From: Rothia aerolata
Lineage (GTDB): Bacteria > Actinomycetota > Actinomycetes > Actinomycetales > Micrococcaceae
Direction: 5' to 3'
Assembly: GCF_014635585.1 (NCBI RefSeq)
Contig: NZ_BMDC01000001.1
Coordinates: forward strand, 658,139-722,138
DNA: 64,000 nucleotides
Shown here: positions 44,412 through 54,284 of the stretch, piece by piece
How the letters are laid out: every line of letters begins with the position of its first letter
Numbering within the stretch: position 1 is the stretch's first letter
Program-made: the position numbers and the translations under genes
The notes under the pieces: generated by a model
Databases searched by the model: none
Told to the model about the DNA's origin: nothing
Seen by the model: only the letters and a program-made list of their open reading frames with translations

Positions 44412-46469
44412 TTAGTCGTTGGGGTTGGTGCCCAGGCCGGACTTCTGAACGGTGAGCAGGAATTCAACGTTGGAACCGGTATCGCGTAGCTTGGAGGTCA
44501 GCACGCCCAGTGCCTGTTCCTGGTCAAGACCGGCCAGCACGCGGCGCAGGCGCCACATAATCTTGACCTCTTCGGCAGAGAGCAGGTTCTCTTCGCGGCG
44601 GGTGCCGGAGGAGTTCACGTCTACCGCGGGGAAGATACGCTTGTCCGCCAGCTGGCGGGACAGGCGCAGCTCCATGTTGCCGGTGCCCTTGAACTCCTCG
44701 AAGATCACTTCGTCCATCTTGGAGCCGGTCTCCACCAGGGCGGTGGCCAGAATGGTCAGCGAGCCGCCCTCTTCGATGTTGCGGGCTGCACCAAAGAACT
44801 TCTTGGGCGGGTAGAGCGCTGCCGAGTCAACACCGCCGGAGAGAATACGACCGGAGGCAGGAGCTGCCAGGTTGTAGGCGCGACCCAGGCGGGTCATCGA
44901 ATCCAGCAGAACCACCACGTCCATGCCCTGCTCCACCAGGCGCTTAGCGCGCTCAATCGCCAGCTCAGCCACGGTGGTGTGGTCATCGGCGGGGCGGTCA
45001 AAGGTCGAAGCGATAACCTCACCCTTGACGGTGCGCTGCATGTCGGTGACTTCTTCGGGGCGCTCGTCCACCAGAACCATCATCAGGTGAACTTCGGGAT
45101 TGTTGGTGGTAATCGCGTTGGCGATGGACTGAAGCATCAGGGTCTTACCCGCCTTAGGAGGCGAGACAATCAGACCGCGCTGGCCCTTACCAATGGGGGC
45201 CACCAGGTCCACCACGCGGGTGCCAATCTTCTTGGGCTCGGTTTCCAGGCGCAGGCGCTCCTTGGGGTAGAGCGGGGTGAGCTTGGAGAAGTCGCGGCGG
45301 TTCTTGGACTCTTCGGGTTCCAGACCGTTGATGGAGGTCAGCTGAACCAGAGCGTTGAACTTCTGGCGCTGGTTGTTCTTGTTGTTGTCGTTCTCGCGGG
45401 GTGCGCGGATAGCGCCCACCACGGCATCGCCCTTGCGCAGGCCGTAGCGCTTGACCTGGTTCAGGGAAACATAAACGTCAGAGGCACCGGGCAGGTAGCC
45501 GGAGATGCGCACGAAAGCGTAGTTATCGAGCACGTCGAGAATACCGGCAACGGGCACCAGCACGTCGTCCTCTGAAATCTCGGGCTCGTCGTAGTCATTG
45601 TTGTTGCGGCGGTTACGCTGACGGCGCTCGTTCTGGCGCTCGCGGCGGTTGCGGTTACGGCTACGGCGGTCGTCGTCGGGGCCGTTGTTGCGGTTGTTCC
45701 TCTCGCCGCGGTCGTTCTTGTCTGACTTCTCGGACTTCTCGCCCTCGTTCTCAGACTTCTCGTTGTTGCGGTCGCCGCGATCGTTGCGGTTGTTACGGGT
45801 GCGCTTGCGGGTGTTGCGCTCCTCGTTCTTCTCCGACTTTTCAGATTTCTCTGCCTTGTCAGCCTCGTTTTCGGCCTTGTCGGACTTCTCGGCTGCCTCT
45901 TCGGAGCTAGCCTGCTCGTCTGACTTTTCTGCCTCGGCCTTGGGCCCGGAGTCTTTGGTCTTGCGGCGGTTGTTGCGGGTGCGGGTACGCTTGGGCTTTT
46001 CTTCGCCCTCGCCCTTCTCCGCAGTCTCAGCCGAGGTCTGCTCGCCCGCTGCCGCGGCGTCGTCCTGCTGTTCAGCGGGTGCGGCGGACTCTGCGGCCTC
46101 GGGTGCCGAGATGGCGCGGCGGTTACGACGGCGTGCCGGCGCCTTCTTCTCGGTCTCTCCCTCGGCTGCCTCGGCGGAGGTTTCAGCGGGAGCCGGAACG
46201 GTCTCTTCAGTTGCCTCAGCAGGCGCTGCCGCCTTCTTGCGGGTGCGCTTGGGCTTCTCTTCGGCGGGAGCCTGCTCTTCTAAGGCGGGAGCAGCGCCGC
46301 CGCGCTGGTGGTTGGTAATAGCCTCAACCAGGTCGGACTTACGCATGCGGCGAGCGCCGGTAATGCCCAACTGGGATGCCAAAGACTGGAGCTGAGCGAG
46401 CTTGAGGCTGCTCAAAGACGGCGATTTGGTTTCTTCCGTTCCCGCAGTGCGGTCGGTGGATTCTGCCAC
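44412..46469 (-). CDS. rho: Transcription termination factor Rho
   Basis: A 685-residue Rho with an actinobacterial insert. Residues 18-60 are the SAP-like Rho-N helices ([24 protein letters not shown]). A disordered, charged stretch of roughly 200 residues follows, first Ala-, Glu- and Pro-rich, then Arg-, Asn- and Asp-rich. The OB fold starts near [15 protein letters not shown], the P-loop is [10 protein letters not shown], and the ATPase core ends at the C-terminus. I chose GTG at 46469 with GGAAGGA 6-7 bases ahead; an upstream ATG at 46541 lacks a ribosome site. It is preceded by a 263-base gap with no gene, possibly an autoregulatory leader. Confidence 0.93.
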   Translation of the reverse strand: MAESTDRTAGTEETKSPSLSSLKLAQLQSLASQLGITGARRMRKSDLVEAITNHQRGGAAPALEEQAPAEEKPKRTRKKAAAPAEATEETVPAPAETSAEAAEGETEKKAPARRRNRRAISAPEAAESAAPAEQQDDAAAAGEQTSAETAEKGEGEEKPKRTRTRNNRRKTKDSGPKAEAEKSDEQASSEEAAEKSDKAENEADKAEKSEKSEKNEERNTRKRTRNNRNDRGDRNNEKSENEGEKSEKSDKNDRGERNNRNNGPDDDRRSRNRNRRERQNERRQRNRRNNNDYDEPEISEDDVLVPVAGILDVLDNYAFVRISGYLPGASDVYVSLNQVKRYGLRKGDAVVGAIRAPRENDNNKNNQRQKFNALVQLTSINGLEPEESKNRRDFSKLTPLYPKERLRLETEPKKIGTRVVDLVAPIGKGQRGLIVSPPKAGKTLMLQSIANAITTNNPEVHLMMVLVDERPEEVTDMQRTVKGEVIASTFDRPADDHTTVAELAIERAKRLVEQGMDVVVLLDSMTRLGRAYNLAAPASGRILSGGVDSAALYPPKKFFGAARNIEEGGSLTILATALVETGSKMDEVIFEEFKGTGNMELRLSRQLADKRIFPAVDVNSSGTRREENLLSAEEVKIMWRLRRVLAGLDQEQALGVLTSKLRDTGSNVEFLLTVQKSGLGTNPND

Positions 46470-46732
46470 GAAGGTTCCTTCCCCTCGGTCAAATGTCGAA
46501 AAATATTTCGTGATGGCACACGAGACGTGCCGGTATTCCACAGCAGATTCAGTGAAATACAGTGCTGTTTCTCGGTAGGTAGTGCACGGTTGAACCGGAT
46601 AGAGCTACTGAGAGTTTGCCTAATTAGCTTGATGCACGGCTATGCGTTAAAGCTGGTGAATTCCTCGCGGTGAGGTCAAACTGCGGTGAGTTTTCTCGGC
46701 GAGAGAATTGTGAAGCGAAGAAAGAAAACTTT

Positions 46733-47746
46733 TTAGTTTTCGATTTCTTCTCGTGTAATCATAACACCTTTGGTGTCGATATCTACAGGTAGTACACGCC
46801 AATTCAGGGCGCGCCCCTGATAACGGCCCACGGTGGGGTGGTCGCCAGAATGCTCGATGACCTGCATAATCCGTGCCCGTTCTTCTTCTCCGCGGGCAAA
46901 AACCATCACGGTGGGGCCCGCGCCCGAAATCACCGCGGCGTAACCAAGCCCACGCAGCACCGTGACCAAGGACGCCGAGGGCTTCATGGCGGTGGCGCGG
47001 TAGGACTGGTGGAGCAAGTCGGCGGTGCCGGCAAAGATAAACTCGGGGTGGTTAGACAGCGCCTGAGCCAGTAGCGCAGCGCGGCCGGAGTTAGCGGCGG
47101 CCTCGCGGTGGGGAACGGTCTCGGGAATCAGCCCGCGCGCCACCTTGGTGGGCACCTCGTAGTCGGGAATCGCCACCACCGGCAGAATTTCGGGGTGAAC
47201 GTCAACGGGCAGAGAGTGCCAGCCGAAGTCATCACCGTAGGAAATCACCAGCCGTCCATAGAGGGAGGGGGCAACGTTATCGGGGTGGCCCTCCATGCCC
47301 GAGCAGATCTGTAGCACGGCGTCGTCGTCCAGGCGCACCTCTTCGGGGAGCAGGGCGTTAGCGGCGCTCACGCCAGCCACAATCGCCGAGGCAGACGAAC
47401 CCATACCGCGCGAGTGCGGAATCTTATTGGTTGCCCGGATGTGCAGGCCGGGCAGCTCAAACAGGCCCACGGCCTTCCAGGCGGTATGCATGGCCTTGAC
47501 CACCAGGTGGTTTTCATCGCGGGGAACCTCGTCGGCACCCTCACCCGCCAGCTCAAATTCCAACCCCGACTCAATGCGGGTAACCACCAGCTCGTCGTAG
47601 TAGGCCAGCGAAACTCCCATCGAGTCATAACCCGGGCCCAGGTTGGCGCTGGAGGCAGGAACCTGCACCGTCACCCGGGTTCCTACCGGGATAATATCGG
47701 GGCTGAAGTGGGCTTCGTCTGAACCGTCAATCATGGGAAGGGGCAT
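46733..47746 (-). CDS. thrB: Homoserine kinase
   Basis: A 337-residue GHMP-family kinase making O-phosphohomoserine for threonine. It shows VPASSANLGPGYDSMG at the N-terminus, the phosphate loop PHSRGMGSSASAIVAG and a C-terminal glycine-rich GAGPTVMVFARG. It follows hom by 49 bases; thrC, which lies between hom and thrB in mycobacteria, is not here, so threonine synthase must be elsewhere. The ribosome site is weak, and a run of eight G residues lies in the gap just upstream. Confidence 0.93.
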   Translation of the reverse strand: MPLPMIDGSDEAHFSPDIIPVGTRVTVQVPASSANLGPGYDSMGVSLAYYDELVVTRIESGLEFELAGEGADEVPRDENHLVVKAMHTAWKAVGLFELPGLHIRATNKIPHSRGMGSSASAIVAGVSAANALLPEEVRLDDDAVLQICSGMEGHPDNVAPSLYGRLVISYGDDFGWHSLPVDVHPEILPVVAIPDYEVPTKVARGLIPETVPHREAAANSGRAALLAQALSNHPEFIFAGTADLLHQSYRATAMKPSASLVTVLRGLGYAAVISGAGPTVMVFARGEEERARIMQVIEHSGDHPTVGRYQGRALNWRVLPVDIDTKGVMITREEIEN

Positions 47747-47795
47747 GGTGAATCTTTCGCGGGTGGAGAGCTTGCTGGGGGGGGTAGGACGGCGC

Positions 47796-49094
47796 TTATT
47801 CGCCTTCGACTCGGATTACCGAGGTAATCTCGCGCACGGTATCCAGGGAGTCAATCACGGCCATGGTCTTGCGCAGGTTCTCGTCGCTGGCTCGGTGGGT
47901 CACGATTCGGATAGAAGAGACGCCCTCTCCCGACGCATTCTTGGACTTGGTCTGGCGGATGGTCTGAATGGAGACACCGTGTTCGGCAAAGATACGGGTG
48001 ATATTGGCCAGAACACCCAGCTTATCGTCCACCTCGATACCCACCGAATAGCGGGAAACCACCCGGTTCATGGGGGTGGCAGCCAGCTGCGCGTAGGTGT
48101 ACTCGGGCACACCGGAGCCACCCAGCACCAGGCGGCGAGCAATTGCCACAAAGTCGCCGAGCACCGCCGAAGCGGTGGGGGCGCCACCGGCACCGGGGCC
48201 GTAGAACATCAGCTCACCGGCGTTCTCCGCCTGCACAAACACAGCATTGTAGGCATCGTGCACCGAGGCCAGCGGGTGCTCCCGCGCCACCAGGGTGGGG
48301 TTAACCCGAATGTTCACGCCCTCGCCGTCCCGCTCACAAATCGCCAGCAGCTTAATAACGTAGCCGTCGGTGGCAGCCGCAGCGACGTCGTCGGCGGTAA
48401 TAGAGGTAATACCCTCGCAGTGCACGTCATCGATAGTGAACTCCGAGTGGAAGGCAAGGTTGGCCACGATAGCCGCCTTAGAAGCGGCGTCATAGCCCTC
48501 GACGTCGGCGGTGGGGTCGGCCTCCGCGTAGCCCAGGCGCTGCGCCTCGGCCAGGGCATCTTCAAACTGGGCACCGGTGGTGTCCATCTGATCAAGAATG
48601 TAGTTGGTGGTGCCGTTCATAATGCCCAGCACGCGGGTGACCGTATCGCCCGCCAGAGAATCCCGCAGGGGGCGCAGAATCGGAATCGCACCGGCCACCG
48701 CAGCCTCATAGGAGAGCTGGGCACCCGACTTGGTAGCGGCGGCCTGCAGCTCAGAACCGTGCTTGGCCAACAGGGCCTTATTGCCCGAGACCACCGACTT
48801 ACCGGCGGTCAGCGCCCGCAGAATCCGGGTGCGGGCCGGCTCAATGCCGCCGGTCAGCTCAATCACCACATCGGCGGCATCAATCAGGGCATCAGCATCG
48901 GTGGTGTAGAGGGAAGAATCCACCTCGTAGTGGCGCTTAGCAGAAGTATCACGCACGGCAATACCGATCAGCTCAACCTCGGTGCCCACCCGCTCGCTGA
49001 GCATCGGCGCTTCCTCAGTCAAAATTCGGGCAACCTGGGAACCCACGTTACCCGCGCCGAGCAGAGCCACCTTGATGACCTGAGAATTAGCCAT
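47796..49094 (-). CDS. hom: Homoserine dehydrogenase
   Basis: A 432-residue NAD(P)-dependent enzyme at the branch to threonine and methionine. N-terminal Rossmann loop LLGAGNVGSQVARIL, catalytic-domain segments VISGNKALL and GIMNGTTNYIL, and a C-terminal ACT regulatory domain (GVLANITRIFAEHGVSIQTI) that should bind threonine as feedback inhibitor. First-step partner of thrB downstream. GGAG site 8 bases before the ATG; the 190-base gap before it can hold its own promoter. Confidence 0.95.
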   Translation of the reverse strand: MANSQVIKVALLGAGNVGSQVARILTEEAPMLSERVGTEVELIGIAVRDTSAKRHYEVDSSLYTTDADALIDAADVVIELTGGIEPARTRILRALTAGKSVVSGNKALLAKHGSELQAAATKSGAQLSYEAAVAGAIPILRPLRDSLAGDTVTRVLGIMNGTTNYILDQMDTTGAQFEDALAEAQRLGYAEADPTADVEGYDAASKAAIVANLAFHSEFTIDDVHCEGITSITADDVAAAATDGYVIKLLAICERDGEGVNIRVNPTLVAREHPLASVHDAYNAVFVQAENAGELMFYGPGAGGAPTASAVLGDFVAIARRLVLGGSGVPEYTYAQLAATPMNRVVSRYSVGIEVDDKLGVLANITRIFAEHGVSIQTIRQTKSKNASGEGVSSIRIVTHRASDENLRKTMAVIDSLDTVREITSVIRVEGE

Positions 49095-49283
49095 GGAAAT
49101 ACTCCTGAATTGAAGTCAATGGATTAAAGTCTGGGGCACACCGATGCGGCGTCCGCTTGTATTGTCTCAGAAAGTGACCCCGGATGCACCGTGCGCGCCG
49201 AGTGTCCGGCATGTGACAATGTTGCGCCAGCACCCCGCGCAGGCAGAGCCTTTCCGAACCCCGCTTGGCGGTCGTGACACCGT

Positions 49284-50768
49284 TTAGAGAAGACCCTGGT
49301 CCCTCGCCAGAAGGTCTTCCTCGGTCTCCCCGCGAATCATCAGGCGGGGCTCCTGCTGCGCCTTAGTGGCTACCACCGGCGGCCTGGTCAGCATGTTGTA
49401 GTTGGAAGACAGCGCATAGCAGTAGGCGCCGGTTGCAGGAACAGCCAGGATGTCGCCCGCCTTCAAATCTTCCGGCAGGTAGGTATAGCGCACCACAATA
49501 TCGCCCGACTCGCAGTGCTTACCCACTACTCGAGAGAGCACCTGCTCCCCCGCCGGAGCCCGGTTAGCCAGCACCGCCGTATAGTCGGCGTCATACAGCA
49601 CCGGGCGAGCGTTATCGCTCATACCGCCGTCCACCGATACGTAGCGGCGCACCCGGGTTTCCCCGTGCTCGTCCTCAATCGCCACGTTCTTGATGGTGCC
49701 CACGGTGTAGAGGGTGATGCCCGAGGGGCCAGAAATCGATCGACCCGGTTCAAAGGAAAGGTGAGGAATCTCCATGCCCAGGTTGGCACAGGTCTTTGAC
49801 ACCGAATCGGCCAGCTCGGTGGCAACATCGGCGGCGGCCCGGGGCTGCTCGCCCTCGATGTAGCCAATGCCGTAACCGCCACCCAGGTCAATTTCGGGTA
49901 GCTCCACCTCAAAGCGCCGGTTGAGCTCCTGCATATAGCCCAGCACCTTCTCGGCGGCCTTGGAGAAGCCCTCCGCCTCGAAAATCTGCGAGCCAATGTG
50001 GCAGTGCAGACCCCGCAGGTCAATACTCTCAGCACGCAGGGCCAGCGCTACAGCCACCGTTGCGTAGGCGTCGTCCTCCCGTAGCTCCAGGCTCTCCAGC
50101 TCCTCGGCCGAAACGCCCGCCAGGCGGGCAGTACCCGCCGCCATTGACTGGCCGAACTTCTGGTCCTCGTGCGCGGTGGCAATGAAGTCGTGGGTGGAGG
50201 CGTGGACGCCGGGGGTCACCCGCAGCATGACCGGGGCGATCTTACCCATCTCGGTAGCAATCTGAGCAATCAGCTGCACCTCGGGAATCGAGTCGGCGAC
50301 AATGCGGCCCACCCCGTAGTCCAGGGCACGGCGAATCTCCGCCACAGACTTGTTGTTGCCGTGCAGGGCAATCTTTTCGCCGGGAACACCCGCACGCATC
50401 GCCACCGCCAGCTCACCACCGGAGGCAGTATCGAGGTTCAGTCCCTCCTCGTGAGCCCAGTGGGCCACAGCGGTAGACAGAAAGGACTTGCCCGCGTAGT
50501 AGACCGAAACCTCAGCGCCGTGCTCCTCGAAAGCCTGGCTAAAAGCATCTCGGAACTCGCCTGCGCGAGCGCGGAAGGCAGACTCCGAGAACACATACTC
50601 GGGGGTGCCGAACTTTTCGGTGAGCTCGGTGACCGGGCAACCATCGACGGTGAGTTCCCCGCTCTCATCCCGCTGGAAATTATCCAGCCAAATGGTGCGG
50701 TTGAGCTCAGCGGGGTTCTCGGGGTAGGTCAGCCAGTCAGGCTTGAGCAGGGCTGCTTCTGCACCCAT
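49284..50768 (-). CDS. lysA: Diaminopimelate decarboxylase
   Basis: A 494-residue PLP enzyme making lysine from meso-diaminopimelate. The PLP lysine is in VYYAGKSFLSTAVA, the HxxN segment in IALHGNNKSV, phosphate loop GGGYGIGY, and the substrate cysteine region in GKHCESGDIVV. Slightly long for the family because of a 40-residue N-terminal lead. Its ATG follows the argS stop directly, so the two are co-translated, as in mycobacteria. Confidence 0.95.
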   Translation of the reverse strand: MGAEAALLKPDWLTYPENPAELNRTIWLDNFQRDESGELTVDGCPVTELTEKFGTPEYVFSESAFRARAGEFRDAFSQAFEEHGAEVSVYYAGKSFLSTAVAHWAHEEGLNLDTASGGELAVAMRAGVPGEKIALHGNNKSVAEIRRALDYGVGRIVADSIPEVQLIAQIATEMGKIAPVMLRVTPGVHASTHDFIATAHEDQKFGQSMAAGTARLAGVSAEELESLELREDDAYATVAVALALRAESIDLRGLHCHIGSQIFEAEGFSKAAEKVLGYMQELNRRFEVELPEIDLGGGYGIGYIEGEQPRAAADVATELADSVSKTCANLGMEIPHLSFEPGRSISGPSGITLYTVGTIKNVAIEDEHGETRVRRYVSVDGGMSDNARPVLYDADYTAVLANRAPAGEQVLSRVVGKHCESGDIVVRYTYLPEDLKAGDILAVPATGAYCYALSSNYNMLTRPPVVATKAQQEPRLMIRGETEEDLLARDQGLL

Positions 50769-52430
50769 TTACATCTTCTCCGGTGCGGTAACGCCCAGCA
50801 GTCCCAGGCCGTTGGCCAGAACGGTGCGGGCTGCATTGTTCAAGAGCAGGCGGGTGCGGTGCAGGTCAGAGACCTCTTCATCTGCCTGGGGAGCCACGCG
50901 GGAGTTGCCGTACCAGGAGTGGTAGGCAGAGGCAAGGGCTTCCAGGTAGCGGGCAACCCGGTGGGGCTCGCGGAAGTTAGCGGCTTCCTTGACGATGTTG
51001 GGGTACTGGGCCAGAACCGCCAGAAGCTCGTTGTCTGACTCGGTATTCAGCAGCGAGGTATCGATGCTGGAATCGTCCACGCCAGCGGCCTGAGCATTGC
51101 GGGCAACAGCGCAGGTGCGCGCGTGGGCATACTGCACGTAGAAGACCGGGTTCTCGTTGGACTGCTTGGAGAGCAAGTCAAGGTCGATATCGATGTTTGA
51201 ATCCACCGAGTAGCGGGTCAGGGTGTAGCGGGCAGCGTCTACGCCCACGGCGTCCACCAGATCCTCAAGAATCACGATGGTACCCGCACGCTTAGACATG
51301 CGCACCGGCTTGCCGTCCTTGACCAGGTTCACCATCTGGCCGATCATCACCTCAACCCGGTCGGGGTCATCCCCCAGCGCCGCAGCCGCAGCCTTAAGGC
51401 GGGCGACATAGCCGTGGTGGTCTGCACCCAGCATGTAGATAGCGGTATCGGCGGGGTTTTCAGGGCGGTTAATCTTGTCCTGGAAATAGGCGATGTCACC
51501 GGCGATGTAGGCGGCGTTGCCGTCAGACTTAATCACCACGCGGTCTTTATCGTCCCCGAAATCAGTGGACTTCAGCCACCAGGCGCCGTCCTTGAAGTAG
51601 AGGTTCTCCGAAGACTTGAGCTCCTCCAGTAGTTCGTCTACCTTGCCGTTCTCAAAGAGGGAGTTCTCGTGGAAGAAAACATCAAAGTCAACCTTGAAAT
51701 TGTGCAGGGACTCCTTGATATCAGCGAACATGAACTCAACACCGGCAGCGCGGAATTCCTCCTGGGGATCCTCCGCCTGAAGAATCTCGGGATGCTCGGC
51801 GGTCACGCGGTTGGCAATATCGGTGATGTACTCTCCACCGTAACCGTCTTCGGGTGCGGGCTCATTCTTGGCGCGGGCCAGCAGGGAGCGGGCAAAACGG
51901 TCAATCTGGGTGCCGTGATCATTGAAGTAGTACTCCCGCACCACCTTGGCGCCGGTTGCTTCAAGAATACGGGCCAGCGAGTCACCCACAGCCGCCCAGC
52001 GGGTACCGCCCAAGTGAATGGGGCCGGTGGGGTTTGCCGAAACGAACTCGAGGTTAATGGTCTTTCCCGCGAGGTCTTCGTTGGTGCCGAACTTCTCGCC
52101 CGCAGAAACAATAGTCTGCGCCAGCTCACCCGCCGCAGCGGCGTCCAGCACAATATTCAAAAAGCCGGGGCCAGCAATATCAACCTTGGCAACGCCTGCC
52201 AGGTTCTCAATCTTGCTAGCCAAAACCTGCGCTACCTCACGGGGGTTCTTACCCACCTTCTTGGAAATCTGCAGGGCCACGTTGGTAGCCCAGTCGCCGT
52301 GGTCGCGGTTCTTGGGTCGCTCAACCCGAACGTCGGGGAGCTCTGCGCCCTCAACCAGGGTCAATTCGCCGGATTCTAGGGTTGCCGCCAGAGCAGCGGA
52401 GATTGCTTCTGAGAGTTCTTCGGGAGTCAT
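50769..52430 (-). CDS. argS: Arginyl-tRNA synthetase
   Basis: A 553-residue class I synthetase. The HIGH-type motif is in [20 protein letters not shown], the KMSK-type one is VRMSKRAGT, and the N-terminal Add-1 and C-terminal DALR domains are in place. An in-frame extension to 52607 is rejected because it translates the tRNA gene backwards. Divergent from the tRNA-Arg gene, with its own product charged on that tRNA. First gene of the argS-lysA unit. Confidence 0.95.
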   Translation of the reverse strand: MTPEELSEAISAALAATLESGELTLVEGAELPDVRVERPKNRDHGDWATNVALQISKKVGKNPREVAQVLASKIENLAGVAKVDIAGPGFLNIVLDAAAAGELAQTIVSAGEKFGTNEDLAGKTINLEFVSANPTGPIHLGGTRWAAVGDSLARILEATGAKVVREYYFNDHGTQIDRFARSLLARAKNEPAPEDGYGGEYITDIANRVTAEHPEILQAEDPQEEFRAAGVEFMFADIKESLHNFKVDFDVFFHENSLFENGKVDELLEELKSSENLYFKDGAWWLKSTDFGDDKDRVVIKSDGNAAYIAGDIAYFQDKINRPENPADTAIYMLGADHHGYVARLKAAAAALGDDPDRVEVMIGQMVNLVKDGKPVRMSKRAGTIVILEDLVDAVGVDAARYTLTRYSVDSNIDIDLDLLSKQSNENPVFYVQYAHARTCAVARNAQAAGVDDSSIDTSLLNTESDNELLAVLAQYPNIVKEAANFREPHRVARYLEALASAYHSWYGNSRVAPQADEEVSDLHRTRLLLNNAARTVLANGLGLLGVTAPEKM

Positions 52431-52502
52431 AAGGGCTAGTTTACCCAAATCGGCATAACTCTGGTAAAGTAAACGTGTTGTTTCAGCAGGGCTGTGACAC
52501 TT

Positions 52503-52576
52503 GCCTCTGTAGCTCAGTGGATTAGAGCACCAGTTTCCGGTACTGGGGGTCGAAGGTTCGAATCCTTTCAGGGGCA
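52503..52576 (+). tRNA. tRNA-Arg (anticodon CCG)
   Basis: A 74-base gene. The acceptor arms GCCTCTG (52503-52509) and CAGGGGC (52569-52575) pair with one G-T. The D arm is AGCTCAGTGGATTAGAGCA and the anticodon stem CCAGT/ACTGG encloses TTCCGGT with CCG. The T arm carries GGTTCGAATCC. No CCA is encoded; a T run (CTTTTTTAT) follows and probably ends it. Reads CGG codons. Confidence 0.92.
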
Positions 52577-52688
52577 CTTTTTTATACCCAAAACGCTCCG
52601 CAAGCATCTACACATTGCAAAATATTTTGGTTCTACTAGTGAATCCTGCCACACTTAGAGTAGCAATTTCCCGAGACAAGGATCCACA

Positions 52689-53543
52689 GTGAAACCAGAA
52701 ACCGGCTTTTACACCCGAGCCCATTCCGACTCCCAGAGCTATGACTTTTATCGGGCGGAGTCTGAGAACGCCCCGCTGTTGCTTTATGTGCACGGGGGCG
52801 CCTGGCGCTACGGTGATAAGGAATCTCTCTTTGCCAGCGAGAACGGTGTGCACCGCCTGCGCGAGGTCTTCCACGAAGCCGGTTTTGCCTGTGCCTCTAT
52901 CAACTATCGGCTCTCTGACGAGGCAACTTTCCCCTCGCAAATTCACGATGTCAAGGCGGCGATCCGCCACTTCAAGAAGCACGCGGTGAACTTCGGGATT
53001 GACCCGGCGCGCGTCGTCCTCGCGGGTGGCTCAGCCGGCGGGCACCTCACCCAGCTGGCCGCGGCCACCGGTGGGGCGGGCGATCTCTACTATGACGGCG
53101 AGGAGTCGGCGACCTCCCCTGCCCTGGCCGCCGCCGTGAGCATCTACGGCGTGTCAGATCTACGCACCATCTATGACGACCGCGAGTTGCAGGGCTTTCC
53201 CCGCGTTCACCCCGATGATGAGGACGCCGAGGTGCGGCTTCTCGGCGGGCAGAAACCCGGCGAGCCGGGTAGCCAGGCGGAGATGAACTGGACTCTGGCC
53301 CACCCCTATGACCTAGCGCTTTCTGCCAGCCCGCAAACTTTCGCCCCCACCTATTTCCTGCACGGCACCGCTGACTCGGTAGTGCCCCCGGTGCAATCAA
53401 CCCGCATGTATGAGGAACTTTCTGCCCGCGGTATTCCTACTTCCCTGGATTTGGTGGAGGACGCCGAACACGCCGATATTCGCTGCTACGCAGACCCGCA
53501 CCTGGAGAAGCTCAAGGCATGGGTTCTGGAGCAGATTTCTTAG
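52689..53543 (+). CDS. Alpha/beta hydrolase, esterase/lipase type
   Basis: A 284-residue hydrolase of the kynurenine-formamidase/esterase group. It has the oxyanion motif YVHGGAW near 33-39, the nucleophile elbow LAGGSAGGH near 112-120, a GTADSVVPP acid region near 222-230 and the catalytic His in DAEHADI near 259. No signal peptide. GTG start at 52689 with AAGGA 7 bases ahead. It begins a plus-strand run of accessory genes and is followed by a GNAT gene after 24 bases. Substrate unknown. Confidence 0.78.
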   Translation: MKPETGFYTRAHSDSQSYDFYRAESENAPLLLYVHGGAWRYGDKESLFASENGVHRLREVFHEAGFACASINYRLSDEATFPSQIHDVKAAIRHFKKHAVNFGIDPARVVLAGGSAGGHLTQLAAATGGAGDLYYDGEESATSPALAAAVSIYGVSDLRTIYDDRELQGFPRVHPDDEDAEVRLLGGQKPGEPGSQAEMNWTLAHPYDLALSASPQTFAPTYFLHGTADSVVPPVQSTRMYEELSARGIPTSLDLVEDAEHADIRCYADPHLEKLKAWVLEQIS

Positions 53544-53567
53544 CAGGCTACAGGTGGAGGTAGAGAG

Positions 53568-54284
53568 ATGACCCGCTATAACGAGCTTGGCCAGCCCATT
53601 GGCGCAGCCCTTGAAAACTGGCAACGGCGCCCGGCACCGGAGAGGGTGAAGCTGACAGGCGCCTACTGCACGCTTGAGCCCCTGGAGCCACAACACTTTG
53701 ATTCGCTCATTGAGGCGGCGGCACTCGATCCCAGCGGGCAGATGTGGACCTACCTGCCGGTGGGCCCCTTTGAGTCAGACTCGGCTTTTCGCGACTACCT
53801 GGCTCGTTGCTCGGCCTCAGCCGATCCGCTGCATTTTGCCGTGCTTGATGTATCGGGCCGGGCGGTGGGCACGGTTTCGCTGGCCGATATCAATCCTGAG
53901 ATGGGGGTAGTAGAGATGGGCTGGGTAACCTACACTCCCCTGCTCCAGCGCACCGTGGCCGCCACAGAGGCGCAGTTTCTACTGATGAAGTACGTGTTCG
54001 ATAACCTGGGTTATAGGCGCTACCAGTGGAAGTGCGACTCGCTGAATATGCCCTCGCGTAGGGCAGCAAAACGCCTGGGCTTCAAGTTCGAGGGCATTTT
54101 CCGCAACGCCACCATTTATAAGGGACGAACCCGCGACTCTGCCTGGTTCTCCATCATCGACTCGGAGTGGGCAGACCTGCGGGAGTCCTTTGAAAAGTGG
54201 CTGGCACCGGAAAATTTTGATGCGCAGGGGCACCAGCGAGCTTCTCTGGCCAGCTTCCGTGGCCATGAAGACAACGCTGGCTAG
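53568..54284 (+). CDS. GNAT acetyltransferase, RimJ/RimL type
   Basis: A 238-residue N-acetyltransferase. The acetyl-CoA-binding region lies around EMGWVTYTPLLQRTVAATEA, with the closing phrase NMPSRRAAKRLGFKFEGIF and an RDSAWFSIID end. It resembles ribosomal protein Ser/Thr acetyltransferases, but the target is unknown. A GGAGG ribosome site precedes the ATG. The last bases overlap the convergent isochorismatase gene (shared 54281-54284). Confidence 0.78.
   Translation: MTRYNELGQPIGAALENWQRRPAPERVKLTGAYCTLEPLEPQHFDSLIEAAALDPSGQMWTYLPVGPFESDSAFRDYLARCSASADPLHFAVLDVSGRAVGTVSLADINPEMGVVEMGWVTYTPLLQRTVAATEAQFLLMKYVFDNLGYRRYQWKCDSLNMPSRRAAKRLGFKFEGIFRNATIYKGRTRDSAWFSIIDSEWADLRESFEKWLAPENFDAQGHQRASLASFRGHEDNAG

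Noticed and set aside
45649-46395. Serine/arginine-rich open frame opposite the rho insert
   Set aside because: Mirror of the low-complexity charged insert in rho; no ribosome site and no family.
47643-49127. 494-codon open frame antisense to hom
   Set aside because: A shadow of GC-rich codon use in the true hom gene; composition is histidine- and glycine-rich with no recognisable domain.
49095-49283. Possible T-box or threonine leader before hom
   Set aside because: No T-box sequence, specifier loop or leader peptide with repeated Thr codons could be found; only a likely promoter and a GGAG site.
52431-52607. N-terminal extension of argS that reads [23 protein letters not shown]
   Set aside because: This is the tRNA-Arg gene translated backwards, a well-known annotation artefact; the ATG at 52430 gives the normal argS N-terminus.
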